NCBI GenBank assembly: GCA_002412795.1
Contig: DHVS01000042.1
Span: 1,821 to 63,476, forward strand
Reading direction: 5' to 3'
Source: a bacterium UBP2_UBA5202
Lineage (GTDB): Bacteria; Edwardsbacteria; AC1; EtOH8
Length of the DNA stretch: 61,656 nucleotides
The position numbers and the translations under genes are program-made. The notes below the pieces were generated by a model that worked only from the letters and a program-made list of their open reading frames with translations, had not been told where the DNA came from and made no database searches. This document shows, piece by piece, positions 50,773 through 59,045 of the stretch (within the stretch, counting starts at the first letter, position 1; every line of letters begins with the position of its first letter).

Positions 50773-50801
50773 ATTATAACACAGGTCTGTGCTCCGTTCA
50801 A
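50773..50801 (-). promoter_or_regulatory. Promoter of queA
   Basis: TTGAAC (50796-50801), a 17-nt spacer and TATAAT (50773-50778) on the minus strand. The -10 lies only nine bases before the ATG at 50763. No preQ1 riboswitch-like leader is possible in so short a space. Confidence 0.65.
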
Positions 50802-50805
50802 TTGC

Positions 50806-50833
50806 AAAAAGACGCCGGGAAAGGCGCCTTTTT
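50806..50833 (-). terminator. Rho-independent terminator of the nickel/cobalt operon
   Basis: On the minus strand AAAAAGGCGCC pairs with GGCGTCTTTTT (one mismatch) around a short loop, with Ts at the end. It lies about 40 bp downstream of the cbiO stop. Confidence 0.75.
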
Positions 50834-50869
50834 CAAAAAGCATCAAATAAATCAGCGGGTATCAGCGTC

Positions 50870-51625
50870 CTATTTCGTTTTCCCGCATGCCGGACAATTC
50901 TGCAGGCTCAGCGGCAACTCCAGTCCGGCCTCCTCCATCAGTTTTTTGTTTGTCAAAATATCTTTGGTCTGACCGTCCGAAATTATCAGCCCGTCTTTTA
51001 TGACCATCACCCTCTGGCACAATTCCAGCACCATGTCCAGGTCGTGCGAGGTGATTATCTTGGTGTGCTCGAAGCCCTTCAGGATGTTCATCAGCCGCCG
51101 CCGTGATCTTGGGTCCAGCGATGAGGTCGGCTCGTCCAGTATCAGAATGTCCGGGGTCATCGAAAGCACCGTGGCTATGGCCGCCGCCCGCTTTTCCCCG
51201 GCCGAGAGCTTGAAAGGCGCCCGGTCCTTTAGGTGTTTGATGCCGACCTGTTCCAAAGCAGAGTTCACCCTCTGCTCCACCTGAGCCTCGTCAAGTTTAA
51301 GACTGCGGGGGCCAAAGGCCACGTCATCAAATACCGTGGTCATAAAAAGCTGGTCGTCCGGATTTTGAAACACCATGCCCAGCCTTTGCCGTATCATGCT
51401 CAACGTATCCTTATTGAGCTTTACCTCTCCGATGACCACCTCTCCCTGCGATGGCACAAGGATCCCCATCAACAGCATCAGCAGAGTGGATTTTCCCGCC
51501 CCGTTGCCCCCGATGACGCCCACCGATTCCCCGTGATGGATGCGAAAAGATATCCCGTTGACCGCCTGGTGGCCGTCGGGATATTCGTAGAACAAATCCT
51601 TGGCTTCGGTGATATGATGGCTCAT
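50870..51625 (-). CDS. cbiO: ECF transporter ATPase CbiO
   Basis: The ATP-binding subunit of a CbiMNQO-type metal importer; 251 residues from the ATG at 51625, which overlaps the cbiQ stop as ATGA. Walker A is GGNGAGKSTLL, the signature LSAGEKRAAAIA, Walker B DILILDEPTSSLD, and the H-loop is SHDLDMV. The C-terminus carries CPACGK. It is the last gene of the operon. A longer frame upstream overlaps cbiQ and lacks similarity. Confidence 0.93.
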   Translation of the reverse strand: MSHHITEAKDLFYEYPDGHQAVNGISFRIHHGESVGVIGGNGAGKSTLLMLLMGILVPSQGEVVIGEVKLNKDTLSMIRQRLGMVFQNPDDQLFMTTVFDDVAFGPRSLKLDEAQVEQRVNSALEQVGIKHLKDRAPFKLSAGEKRAAAIATVLSMTPDILILDEPTSSLDPRSRRRLMNILKGFEHTKIITSHDLDMVLELCQRVMVIKDGLIISDGQTKDILTNKKLMEEAGLELPLSLQNCPACGKTK

Positions 51626-52431
51626 TTTACGGCTCCAGCAAGAATGTTTCCCAGCCACAAGGGAAGGTTGACTGCCCGGGAAGCGGCAATGAATGTCCCC
51701 CAGCCGGCCACGAACAGATAATCGGCGAAACCAGGACTGGGATTTTTTCCGGTGTGATATTCTCCAATAAAGCCCCGCAGGCACATGGCATCATATACCC
51801 TCTGGGCCCGGTCCACCGTTCTCAGCAGAATCTGCCCCAGCATGGGCCCCCATACCTCCCGTTTAAGGCTCTTCGGATTAAAGGCCCTTAGTGAATAGGC
51901 CTGTATGGCCCGGGCGGCCTCCTCCAGCAGAACGGATATATACCGGTAGGTCAGCATCAACTGCAGAACGAATATTTTCGGGACCTTTAGTTTCCTCAAC
52001 GACAAAGCTATTCCGTCCATCCCGGTGGTGGCCATCAGGAGCAGGGCCGAGGTTACCGCCAGGCTTCCCTTTATGACGATGGAGATGAATATCAGCCAGC
52101 CGGACGACATCGTTTGTCCCAAAATGCTCGTTGTGCCCCGGTCAAACAGGGGGTTCAAAAGTCCGACGCAAATGATCATCGGCTCGATATACAGCAGCCG
52201 CTTCAGGAGCGGGCCGGCCGGTATCCGTCCCGCCGCCGCCATGAACACTGGGAAGAACAGAAAAGGCAGCAGGGCAATGGTGGCATACTTGTCATAGGAT
52301 ACCAGCACCACCGTGTAACCCAGCGTAGCCAGTAGTTTCGCCAGGGGGTGCAGGCGGTGGATCAACGAATCCTGCCGGGCCAGTTCGTCAAACTGTCTGA
52401 TGTTGTATATGGCGTTTACTATATTGGGCAT
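51622..52431 (-). CDS. cbiQ: ECF transporter transmembrane subunit CbiQ
   Basis: The T component coupling the ATPase to the metal-binding subunit; 269 residues with about five membrane helices. DSLIHRLHPLAKLLATLGY at the N-terminus, and ATPase-coupling helices with ARAIQAYSLRAFN and RAQRVYDAMCLRGF near the C-terminus, match the AxG-type motifs of the family. It lies between the CbiM/N fusion gene (8-bp gap) and cbiO. Confidence 0.92.
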   Translation of the reverse strand: MPNIVNAIYNIRQFDELARQDSLIHRLHPLAKLLATLGYTVVLVSYDKYATIALLPFLFFPVFMAAAGRIPAGPLLKRLLYIEPMIICVGLLNPLFDRGTTSILGQTMSSGWLIFISIVIKGSLAVTSALLLMATTGMDGIALSLRKLKVPKIFVLQLMLTYRYISVLLEEAARAIQAYSLRAFNPKSLKREVWGPMLGQILLRTVDRAQRVYDAMCLRGFIGEYHTGKNPSPGFADYLFVAGWGTFIAASRAVNLPLWLGNILAGAVK

Positions 52432-52438
52432 TTGGTGT

Positions 52439-53479
52439 CTATGCCTTTTTGCCGGTTTTGTTTCTCATGTTTATCACGAAGCCCATGAATGCAGCCAGCA
52501 ACAGGGTCATCAAGCCGCCCACCAGACCGGAAACGGTGGTGCCTCCGCTGACCGCCGGCCAATTTTCGCTTTGTTCCTCGGTTTGCACTTCGTTTCCGGA
52601 AGCCTTGAAACCGTAGTCCGGCAGGAAAGCCGTCTTCTCCTGCAATGCCGCCAGTTTTTCGTGCGTGGGATCGGTGGTCTCCAATTCTTCTCTGCCAGAT
52701 GTCTTGAACATAGACCATTCCAATCCGTCGGGGTGGGACGAGGCGAACCAGGAAAGCACCGCACCGGTAAACACCGCCATAACTGCCAGGCCGATCATGA
52801 CCTTTTTAATGGATAAGCTGCCCAAGGCCTGATTCAAAGCGGCCTTCTCCAATATCTCCGGCCTGGCCTTCCAGACAAAAGAGACCACGGCCGCCGTTAT
52901 CAAACCCTCCACGATCCCGATGGCCAGGTGAATGGGCTGCATCATCAGCACGAAGGCATTGAAGGGCAGCTCCGTCTTCCCGGAGAATACCGTTTCCAGC
53001 ACCACCCCAAAGGCCCCCATTTGAAGCCCCACGACTGCGGTAACCATCGAAGCGATCATGCTCCGCTTGGCGGAATATTCTTTACCTACAATTTTTTTAT
53101 AGATCAGCGGGTAGGCCAGAAAGCAGGTGAAGAATCCCAGATTGAAGATATTTGACCCCAGGGCCAGCAGGCCGCCGTCGGCAAAGAACAGAGCCTGGAT
53201 GGTAAGAATGGAGGCCATGGTCAGGAACCCGGCATAGGGGCCAAGCAGGATGGCTAAAATAAGCCCTCCTCCCAGATGTCCGCTGGAACCGGTGCCGGGA
53301 ATGGAAAAGTTTATCATCTGAGCGGCAAAGATGAAGGCCCCCATCACGCCCATCAGTGGTATTTTTTTCTGGTCCAGACCGTCCTGGACTTTTTTGATGG
53401 AATAAGCTGCCACCCCTGCGGTGGCGGCCCACATTGCCCCGCCCACCGCCGGAGAGATCAGGGCATCTGCCATGTGCAT
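52439..53479 (-). CDS. cbiM: CbiM/CbiN (NikM/NikN) fused substrate-specific component
   Basis: The substrate-binding S component of a nickel/cobalt ECF transporter; 346 residues from the ATG at 53479 (MHMADALISP), after TTGGAG. Met1 and His2 of this start are the metal ligands in the family, supporting the choice. Residues ~1-205 are CbiM (IPGTGSSGHLGGGLILAILLGPYAG; LMMQPIHLAIGIVEGLI). The C-terminal part carries the CbiN-like PDGLEWS motif and a final membrane helix, so M and N are fused. The NikR gene and operator nearby favour nickel over cobalt. Confidence 0.9.
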   Translation of the reverse strand: MHMADALISPAVGGAMWAATAGVAAYSIKKVQDGLDQKKIPLMGVMGAFIFAAQMINFSIPGTGSSGHLGGGLILAILLGPYAGFLTMASILTIQALFFADGGLLALGSNIFNLGFFTCFLAYPLIYKKIVGKEYSAKRSMIASMVTAVVGLQMGAFGVVLETVFSGKTELPFNAFVLMMQPIHLAIGIVEGLITAAVVSFVWKARPEILEKAALNQALGSLSIKKVMIGLAVMAVFTGAVLSWFASSHPDGLEWSMFKTSGREELETTDPTHEKLAALQEKTAFLPDYGFKASGNEVQTEEQSENWPAVSGGTTVSGLVGGLMTLLLAAFMGFVINMRNKTGKKA

Positions 53480-53518
53480 TGTCAAAATCTCCAAATTTCT
53501 GAATTGCCAATTATTTGA

Positions 53519-54397
53519 TTACCTAAGCGCTTCCCGTAACACCTCCAGATTTTTCTCCATGGCCGTGATATAGTAATCCAAGTCCTCCATCGGGCCGGTG
53601 GAAACAGGGTCCAGGATAAAAACTTTTGCTCCGGTCTCCCGGGCTATGGACTGGGCCGCCTTGGCCGGATACTGGGGTTCAGCGAACAGGGCTTTTATTT
53701 TTTTCTGCCGGACCAGCTTTATGGTCTGGGCCAGTTCCGCGGCGCTGGGTTCTGACCCCGGCTCCCGCTCTATCACCGCTGCTATCTTGAGGCCGAATTC
53801 CTGCGCAAAATAGGGAAAGGCCTCGTGAAAGGTTATTATATCACGCCCGGCGGCCGGTTTGAGTTCCCGGAGCATTTTGACTCTCAACGAATCCAGCCTG
53901 GCCAGGTATTTATCGGCGTTGGCCCGGTATTGCGGGGCGTGCTCGGGGTCATGCTTTATCAATCCAGCGGCGATGTTGTTGACCTGCTGCATCGCTCCGC
54001 TGACCGAGACCCAGACATGCGGGTTGTCGCCGGTCTCCCCATCGCCTTTGACCAGGGGCACCCCGGCGCTGGCCTCGATTATCTTGAGATTCGGCATCTG
54101 GTCGACCGCCTTTTGAAAAAAGCTTTCCATACCGGCCCCGTTGACTACGAAGATAGAAGCCTGGGAAAGATTTTTTAGTTCCTCGGGGCTAAGCTGGTAG
54201 TCGTGCAGACAGCCGGTGGTGGGCCGGGTAATGTTAACCACCTGAACCCCGGGCACTCCATCCGCAATGTTGGCCGTGGCCAGATACATGGGATAGAATG
54301 AGGTGGCTATGACCAGTTTGTCTGACTTTACGCCTTTCTGTCCGCAGCCGGCCAGCAAAAGCCCGGCCGATAACAATGATAAAATCGAGGTTTTCAT
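53519..54397 (-). CDS. ZnuA-like metal-binding lipoprotein
   Basis: A 292-residue cluster A-I substrate-binding protein. Lipobox: LLLAGC (C18). It opens KLVIATSFYPMYLATANIADG, with metal-site residues in CLHDYQLSPEE, DNPHVWVSVSG, FHEAFPYFAQEFGL and a late acidic region. In this family the ligands are His/His/His and Asp/Glu. Such proteins normally feed a ZnuBC-type ABC permease, which is absent here; instead an ECF transporter follows. It may hand nickel to that system or act as a scavenger. It lies 40 bp upstream of the CbiM/N gene. Confidence 0.85.
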   Translation of the reverse strand: MKTSILSLLSAGLLLAGCGQKGVKSDKLVIATSFYPMYLATANIADGVPGVQVVNITRPTTGCLHDYQLSPEELKNLSQASIFVVNGAGMESFFQKAVDQMPNLKIIEASAGVPLVKGDGETGDNPHVWVSVSGAMQQVNNIAAGLIKHDPEHAPQYRANADKYLARLDSLRVKMLRELKPAAGRDIITFHEAFPYFAQEFGLKIAAVIEREPGSEPSAAELAQTIKLVRQKKIKALFAEPQYPAKAAQSIARETGAKVFILDPVSTGPMEDLDYYITAMEKNLEVLREALR

Positions 54398-54415
54398 TTT
54401 TCTCCTTTGTTTTTT

Positions 54416-55117
54416 TTAGAATCCGGCGGTGATCCCGGTGGTAATGGTGGTCTTGGGGCCGCGCTGATCATGAATTCGAATGCCCAGATCCCAGGCCAGA
54501 AAACCAAGATCCACCGAGCCGCCTACCAGCCCGCTGTTCCCGATCACTTCAGCCCGGTCGTCAATCATCTCGCCGTTAAGTTCGGCGCATATCCGGTATT
54601 TTTCGGTAAACGTATATTCGGCCGCTAGTGATGTGCCGATACTGCCCTTGACCAAGGCTTCCCCGGAGGAATTGTATCCCAGGTTATAGTGCAGGCCCAG
54701 ACTGCCGTAGCACCGGCTGAAGATCAGGTTGATCCCATAACCGGCTGATCCCGTCTGGAACCCGGCGCTGACTGAGAGGTCCGGGAGCTTTGGTTGCTCT
54801 TTTAACAGGGACAGCTTGAAGCCCATCTCCAGCGGGGACATTTCCCAGCCGACGGTATTGCCGTCGGCATCTTTGTCGGTGCCATGCGAGAAGCCCAGCC
54901 CTAAGTCCAGGAGATCTGTCAATCCGTGTTTGATGGCCAGACCTGGAGCCTGGCCAGTGCCGTCCGGACGGTACTGGCAGTAGTCGAATGAAACCTCCGC
55001 TTCGGATTTCCCTTTTTCCACCGTCCCGGCGTCATCGGTGTCCAGGGGCCGGGCGGCAAAAAGCATTGAGGACGTCAGGCAGACAGATAGCGCCAGGTAA
55101 ATTGCCTTTCCTTTCAT
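54416..55117 (-). CDS. Outer-membrane barrel transporter-like protein of the nickel operon
   Basis: A 233-residue exported protein from the ATG at 55117. The signal peptide is about residues 1-21. Its mature start RPLDTDDAGTVEKGKSEAEV is typical of a barrel family related to phenol-MetA transporters (PF13557 style). The rest is amphipathic strands (GLAIKHGLTDLLDLGLGFSH) and ends ITTGITAGF, an aromatic terminal strand. It lies directly downstream of the NikR-type operator, 18 bp before the ZnuA-like gene. It may be the outer-membrane pore for metal entry; that is inference from context. Confidence 0.75.
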   Translation of the reverse strand: MKGKAIYLALSVCLTSSMLFAARPLDTDDAGTVEKGKSEAEVSFDYCQYRPDGTGQAPGLAIKHGLTDLLDLGLGFSHGTDKDADGNTVGWEMSPLEMGFKLSLLKEQPKLPDLSVSAGFQTGSAGYGINLIFSRCYGSLGLHYNLGYNSSGEALVKGSIGTSLAAEYTFTEKYRICAELNGEMIDDRAEVIGNSGLVGGSVDLGFLAWDLGIRIHDQRGPKTTITTGITAGF

Positions 55118-55167
55118 GAATCTCCCCATCGATTTTTATGTCATTGTTTTTATGAATAAGTGAACGA

Positions 55168-55187
55168 CTATGGCCTTACGGCCATAG
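55168..55187. repeat. Perfect hairpin CTATGGCC-TTAC-GGCCATAG
   Basis: Eight-bp arms around TTAC lie in the leader of the nickel operon. A looser copy with the same CCGTAAGG core lies at about 55243-55262, and a TCCTGC/GCAGGA hairpin lies between. This is either a dispersed repeat or a leader structure. Confidence 0.5.
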
Positions 55188-55283
55188 CATCTTTGTCTTG
55201 ATTTCAGACTTCGCCCGTCCTGCTTTGCAGGATTCACTTCATCTACGCCCTTACGGACATAGTATTACGTCGATAGAATAAAA

Positions 55284-55332
55284 TCGTGCTACGATTTTTT
55301 AAATTGTAGCACGATTCCAAATAAATATCAAC
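55284..55332 (-). promoter_or_regulatory. NikR-type operator overlapping a promoter
   Basis: A perfect 10-bp inverted repeat, ATCGTGCTAC (55284-55293) and GTAGCACGAT (55307-55316), spaced by 13 bp. Its core GTGCTAC-N13-GTAGCAC closely resembles the predicted NikR operator GTGTTAC-N13/14-GTAACAC. On the minus strand a promoter TTGATA (55327-55332), 17 nt, TACAAT (55304-55309) overlaps it. Nickel-loaded NikR from the adjacent gene would block the -10, repressing the uptake operon. Confidence 0.78.
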
Positions 55333-55373
55333 TGTTTTTTGCCGGGGCCGTTCAATGCTTGCCAGCCTGTGAT

Positions 55374-55799
55374 CTATGGTTGGTCGTTCTCACCATTGCA
55401 AGCCCGGCCGTCCTCAAGTTCACCGGACAAATAACAGGTGCGGCTTATCAAATAGCGTCTTCCTCCCAAAAGGACCACGAATGCTATTACGCTCAGAATT
55501 ATATCCAAAGCGGTCAGGTCCGGCTTAAGCATCTTCCGGGCGATGACGAAGGCCAGAAGTTCCAACACCGCTGCCAGGCTATGGGTGACCAGCATCCTGA
55601 CCAGCTCCAGGCCTATCACCAGCAGCAGCACCCTATATATCAGTTCATAAAAGGTTTCCTTGGAGGTCCAGTCCATTTGAGACATGGTGATCCCGCCATT
55701 TACGGCCGCGATCATGACACCCACCAGCATCGCCAGGGCCAGAGCCCTCTCCAGCCAACGGACGGCAGGACTGTAGAACATGTTGATGTTCAATTTCAT
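55374..55799 (-). CDS. Small integral membrane protein, PsiE-like
   Basis: A 141-residue inner-membrane protein with about four helices (RALALAMLVGVMIAAVNG, IYRVLLLVIGLELVRML, LAAVLELLAFVIARKML, DIILSVIAFVVLLGGRRYL). The arrangement resembles the PsiE family, whose function is unknown. A cysteine-containing tail follows (RTCYLSGELEDGRACNG). It lies 23 bp after nikR and just before the NikR-type operator, suggesting co-transcription with nikR. Any link to metal transport is only by context. Confidence 0.65.
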   Translation of the reverse strand: MKLNINMFYSPAVRWLERALALAMLVGVMIAAVNGGITMSQMDWTSKETFYELIYRVLLLVIGLELVRMLVTHSLAAVLELLAFVIARKMLKPDLTALDIILSVIAFVVLLGGRRYLISRTCYLSGELEDGRACNGENDQP

Positions 55800-55822
55800 C
55801 CATTCTCCTTCCTACTTATGTT

Positions 55823-56248
55823 TCAGTGCATTGCCCGGCAGCTGGTCTTGGAAAGCAGGCATTGCCCCACCCCCTTTAGCGCCCCGATCTTTCCCTGCAG
55901 GGTCTCCAGCTTCTCGGTGGGGCCTTTTACTATGATGGTCTCCATGCAGTGGTGGTGGTCCAGGTGGACATGCTGCGAGGCGATTATCTTGGCATCGGAG
56001 TCGTGCTGCAGGGCCAGCAGCTTTTCCACCAGGCGCGGCTGGTGATGGTCGTAAACTATCAGGATGGCCCCCACCATCTCCCTGCCCTTTTCGGACTCCC
56101 CCTCGGCCAAAACGTTCCGGACGATGTCCCGGAAAGCCTCGGAACGGTTGGTATAGCCCTTTTTCTCTATCATCCGGTCGAACTTCTCCATCAGGGAAAG
56201 CTCTATGGATACTCCGACCCTGGTCAGCTGCTCCTTGTTCTGACTCAT
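55823..56248 (-). CDS. nikR: Nickel-responsive regulator NikR
   Basis: A 141-residue ribbon-helix-helix repressor. RHH domain: TRVGVSIELSLMEKFDRMI, then GYTNRSEAFRDIVRNVL. The ACT-like nickel domain holds all four high-affinity ligands, H82, H93, H95 and C101 (in SQHVHLDHHHCMETIIVKG), with the family's spacing. It is upstream of the operator at 55284-55316 and of the uptake operon, which it probably represses when nickel is plentiful. It lies 13 bp downstream of queH on the same strand. Confidence 0.94.
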   Translation of the reverse strand: MSQNKEQLTRVGVSIELSLMEKFDRMIEKKGYTNRSEAFRDIVRNVLAEGESEKGREMVGAILIVYDHHQPRLVEKLLALQHDSDAKIIASQHVHLDHHHCMETIIVKGPTEKLETLQGKIGALKGVGQCLLSKTSCRAMH

Positions 56249-56261
56249 TGTTTTTGATCTT

Positions 56262-56798
56262 TTACTTTAGGTTTTTGGTTTTTAAGTACCGGTCCCTTTC
56301 GCTGAAGATGCAGCCGCAGTATTTCTGACGGTACAGTTCCTGCTCCATGGATAATTTACGCCCTTCCTCCCAGCCGGTCCGGAAATCGCGGTAGAAGAAC
56401 TCCACCCCCTGCTTTTTGCCGGCCTCCGTTCCCAGTTCCCGGATCAGATCATGCTTCTGGTATATGCTGAAAAGCAGGGTGCTGGAAAAAGCCTGGAACC
56501 CCTGGGCCTTGGCCTGGCGGGCGGTCTCCTCCAGCCGGAGCCGGTAGCAGCCCTGGCAGCGATCCCGGGACAAAAGTTCCAGCGTCTGCTCCAGCGGATA
56601 ATCGTCCAAAAAGACCGCCGGCATCTTATGCTCCCGGGCAAAATCCCTGACCGATTGGAGCCGGGCCTGGTATTCCTGGTAAGGCTGGATGTTGGGATTG
56701 TACCAAAAGCCGGTGAAATCTACATTTTCAGCCGACAGCGCCCGGTAAGGATGGCACAGGCAGGGGGCGCAGCAGATATGGAGAAGCAGTCGGGACAT
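56262..56798 (-). CDS. queH: Epoxyqueuosine reductase QueH
   Basis: Reduces epoxyqueuosine to queuosine in tRNA, the last step of the pathway begun by QueA. It is 178 residues. Cysteine motifs: LLLHICCAPCLCHP at the N-terminus, SRDRCQGCYRLRLEETA, and QKYCGCIFSERDRY, which hold the iron-sulfur and second metal sites. It replaces the cobalamin-dependent QueG. It lies immediately upstream of nikR with a 13-bp gap. Confidence 0.93.
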   Translation of the reverse strand: MSRLLLHICCAPCLCHPYRALSAENVDFTGFWYNPNIQPYQEYQARLQSVRDFAREHKMPAVFLDDYPLEQTLELLSRDRCQGCYRLRLEETARQAKAQGFQAFSSTLLFSIYQKHDLIRELGTEAGKKQGVEFFYRDFRTGWEEGRKLSMEQELYRQKYCGCIFSERDRYLKTKNLK

Positions 56799-56976
56799 TA
56801 TGGTTGAACAGGATTGGGGGCTTTGTTGTTGGCAAGAACAACAATTATAAATTGGACGGGATATTTTCTACAAGGAAACCAGCCTGTCCGCCGTAGTAGT
56901 ACGAAGGCGGGGAGTGCATGAAATATTTTTCCTGTCCTTCATGGCTTCCTTATTGTTACGGCCTAACGGACCCCAG

Positions 56977-57861
56977 CTATTGCTTCAGCAGGCCGTATTT
57001 CTTCAACTCCGCCTTCACCGCTTTCCGGGTTTCATCGGCCACGTCCACCAGCGGCATCCGCATCTCGGCGTGGCACAGGCCCAGCAGATTCAGGGCGGCC
57101 TTGATCGGGCCGGGGCTGGTCTCGGCAAACAGCGATTTTGTCAGGGGGAACTGCTTGAGGTGGATCTGGCGGGCTTCCTCGATCTTGCCGCTTAAAAAAT
57201 AATTGACCATTTTATTGACATCCTTGGGAGCCACGTTGGCCAGAACCGAGACCACTCCCCTGGCCCCCACCGCCATCATGGGAAGGGTCAGCAGGTCATC
57301 GCCGGAAAATACTGCGATCCGGTCGCCGCACAGGGCCATGATCTGGCTGGCGTTGTCCAGGTCACCCGAAGCCTCCTTGACCGCCACGATGTTCTTTATC
57401 TCCGCCAGCCGGGCAATGGTGCCCGGCTCCAGGCTGACCCCGGTGCGGGAGGGCACGTTATAGAGCATCAGGGGAAGCTTGGTGGCATGGGCCACCGACT
57501 TGAAATGCTGGTACAGGCCTTCCTGGGTTGGTTTATTGTAATAGGGGGTGACCACCAGGGCCCCGTCCACCCCAAGTTTCTCGGCCTCCTGGGTGCGGGT
57601 GATGGTCCGCAGAGTGTCGTTGCTGCCGGTATAGGCCAGCACCTTGAACTTGCCCTTGCCTTTTTTCATGGTCATGGTCATGATCCTTAGGAACTCGTCG
57701 GGCAGGATGGTCGGACCCTCTCCGGTGGTGGCACAGGGAACCACTCCCTGGGTCCCGGCCGCTGTCTGATAATCCAAAAGCCGTTCCAAAGCCTGCTCAT
57801 CCAGAGCCCCGTTGCGGAACGGCGTTACCAAAGCTACAAATGAACCCTTCCAGTCAATCAT
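56977..57861 (-). CDS. dapA: 4-hydroxy-tetrahydrodipicolinate synthase
   Basis: Condenses pyruvate with aspartate semialdehyde in lysine/diaminopimelate synthesis. It is 294 residues, a TIM barrel. Motifs: GSFVALVTPFRNGALDEQAL, the CATTGEGPTILPDE loop, VDGALVVTPYYNKPTQEGLY, YNVPSRTGVSLEP with the proton-relay tyrosine, and the Schiff-base lysine in IVAVKEASGDL. It provides meso-DAP for MurE. The upstream gap of about 180 bp is A/T-rich with no clear signal. Confidence 0.95.
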   Translation of the reverse strand: MIDWKGSFVALVTPFRNGALDEQALERLLDYQTAAGTQGVVPCATTGEGPTILPDEFLRIMTMTMKKGKGKFKVLAYTGSNDTLRTITRTQEAEKLGVDGALVVTPYYNKPTQEGLYQHFKSVAHATKLPLMLYNVPSRTGVSLEPGTIARLAEIKNIVAVKEASGDLDNASQIMALCGDRIAVFSGDDLLTLPMMAVGARGVVSVLANVAPKDVNKMVNYFLSGKIEEARQIHLKQFPLTKSLFAETSPGPIKAALNLLGLCHAEMRMPLVDVADETRKAVKAELKKYGLLKQ

Positions 57862-58045
57862 AGCGGTATCCCCCTTTTTGTGATTGATATATATGTTTCT
57901 GTTAAACCATAATCATCAAACTCTAAATTCTAAACAAATGGCAATATCCCAGATATCTAAACCACAACCCAGTTTAGGTGTTTTATTTTGAATTTGTTTA
58001 GTATTTCGATATTAGAATTTAGCGTTTGCCCGGAGATCACTTTGG

Positions 58046-58774
58046 TCACTCCGGCAGCAGGTTCTGTTCCTTGGGCTCGTCCGCCGTAGCCTTGGCGAAG
58101 GAGGGCTTGGGTTTCTTCCTGTCCTTTTTGGTGCCGGCCGGGACGTAATAGCGGGTGCCGGGGTGGGGCTGGCAGATCTTCTGTACCAGGTCCTCAAAAT
58201 CCTCGGGGTGGTTCACCAAGTCTATCTGGTTGACGTTGACCACCAGCAGCGGGGTCTCGGTGTAATTGAAGAAGAAATGATTGTAAGCCTCGGACAGCTC
58301 GGCCAGGTAATCACGGGAGAGGTTGTGTTCAAATGGGCGCCCCCGTTCCTTGATCCGCCTGGACAGCAGGTCGATCTCGGCCTGGAGGTAGACCACCAGG
58401 TCCGGCTTGACTATCCCCGGCTCAAGCAGCTTCCAAAGGTTCTCATACAGGGCTATCTCGTTCTGGTCCAGGTTGAGATAGGCGAATACCTTGTCCTTGG
58501 CAAACAGGTAGTCCGAGACTATCTGCTGGCCGAACAGGTCCTGCTGCAGGATGCCCTGCTGCTGTTTGTAGCGGGAGAGCAAAAAGAAGATCTGGGTCTG
58601 GAAGGCGTAGGCCCGGCGGTCGGAATAGAACTTGGAGAGGAAGGGATTGGCCTCCACCTCCTCGTTCACCCGCTTGGCGTGAAAACGCTCGGCCAGCATC
58701 TTGGCCAGGGTGGTCTTGCCCACGCCGATCACGCCTTCTATGGCCACGTATCTGGGAATTCTTGAATCCATCAT
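58046..58774 (-). CDS. Deoxynucleoside kinase (dNK/dGK family)
   Basis: A nucleoside-salvage kinase of the deoxyadenosine/deoxyguanosine kinase family; 242 residues. P-loop: IEGVIGVGKTTLAKML (~13-28). The family's YAFQTQIFFLLSRYKQQQG and RRIKERGRPFEHNL (substrate and LID region) are visible. The C-terminal ~30 residues are a charged, non-conserved tail containing PSFAKATADEP, encoded by a dispersed repeat (58079-58104). The tail is probably dispensable. Confidence 0.87.
   Translation of the reverse strand: MMDSRIPRYVAIEGVIGVGKTTLAKMLAERFHAKRVNEEVEANPFLSKFYSDRRAYAFQTQIFFLLSRYKQQQGILQQDLFGQQIVSDYLFAKDKVFAYLNLDQNEIALYENLWKLLEPGIVKPDLVVYLQAEIDLLSRRIKERGRPFEHNLSRDYLAELSEAYNHFFFNYTETPLLVVNVNQIDLVNHPEDFEDLVQKICQPHPGTRYYVPAGTKKDRKKPKPSFAKATADEPKEQNLLPE
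58079..58104. repeat. Dispersed 26-bp repeat within the kinase tail
   Basis: It matches 8815-8840 at 22 of 26 positions but is read in a different frame (PSFAKATADE here). Similar SFAKATAD tails are common products of an intergenic repeat that enters gene ends. Confidence 0.6.
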
Positions 58775-59045
58775 TATACAAAATATATTGGTGCTTGCGA
58801 GTTTATTGCAGATAAATTGAAATGTCTACTCAACCGATTAAAGAACCTGCTCTATCTTGCCACTTTCTTTATCACACCAAGACACAAAGCCCACAGGAAA
58901 TGTAAATTAAAATGTAGAGAGTATTGCTGCCGGGCAAACGCAACATAATTGCGGTATTTTTTACGACCGGTCCAATTAATTTGTTTTACTTTGTGTTCTC
59001 CGTGGCTTTGTGTGAAAAAAGGCAGCTTCTGTAATCTGTAACAGT

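Noticed and set aside
50763..50869. preQ1 riboswitch upstream of queA
   Set aside because: The promoter lies too close to the start codon to leave room for an aptamer, and the gap is filled by the promoter and the cbiO terminator.
53479..55373. Cobalamin riboswitch controlling the CbiMNQO-type genes
   Set aside because: No B12-box-like sequence was seen upstream of the operon, whereas a NikR-type palindrome with its own nikR gene is present.
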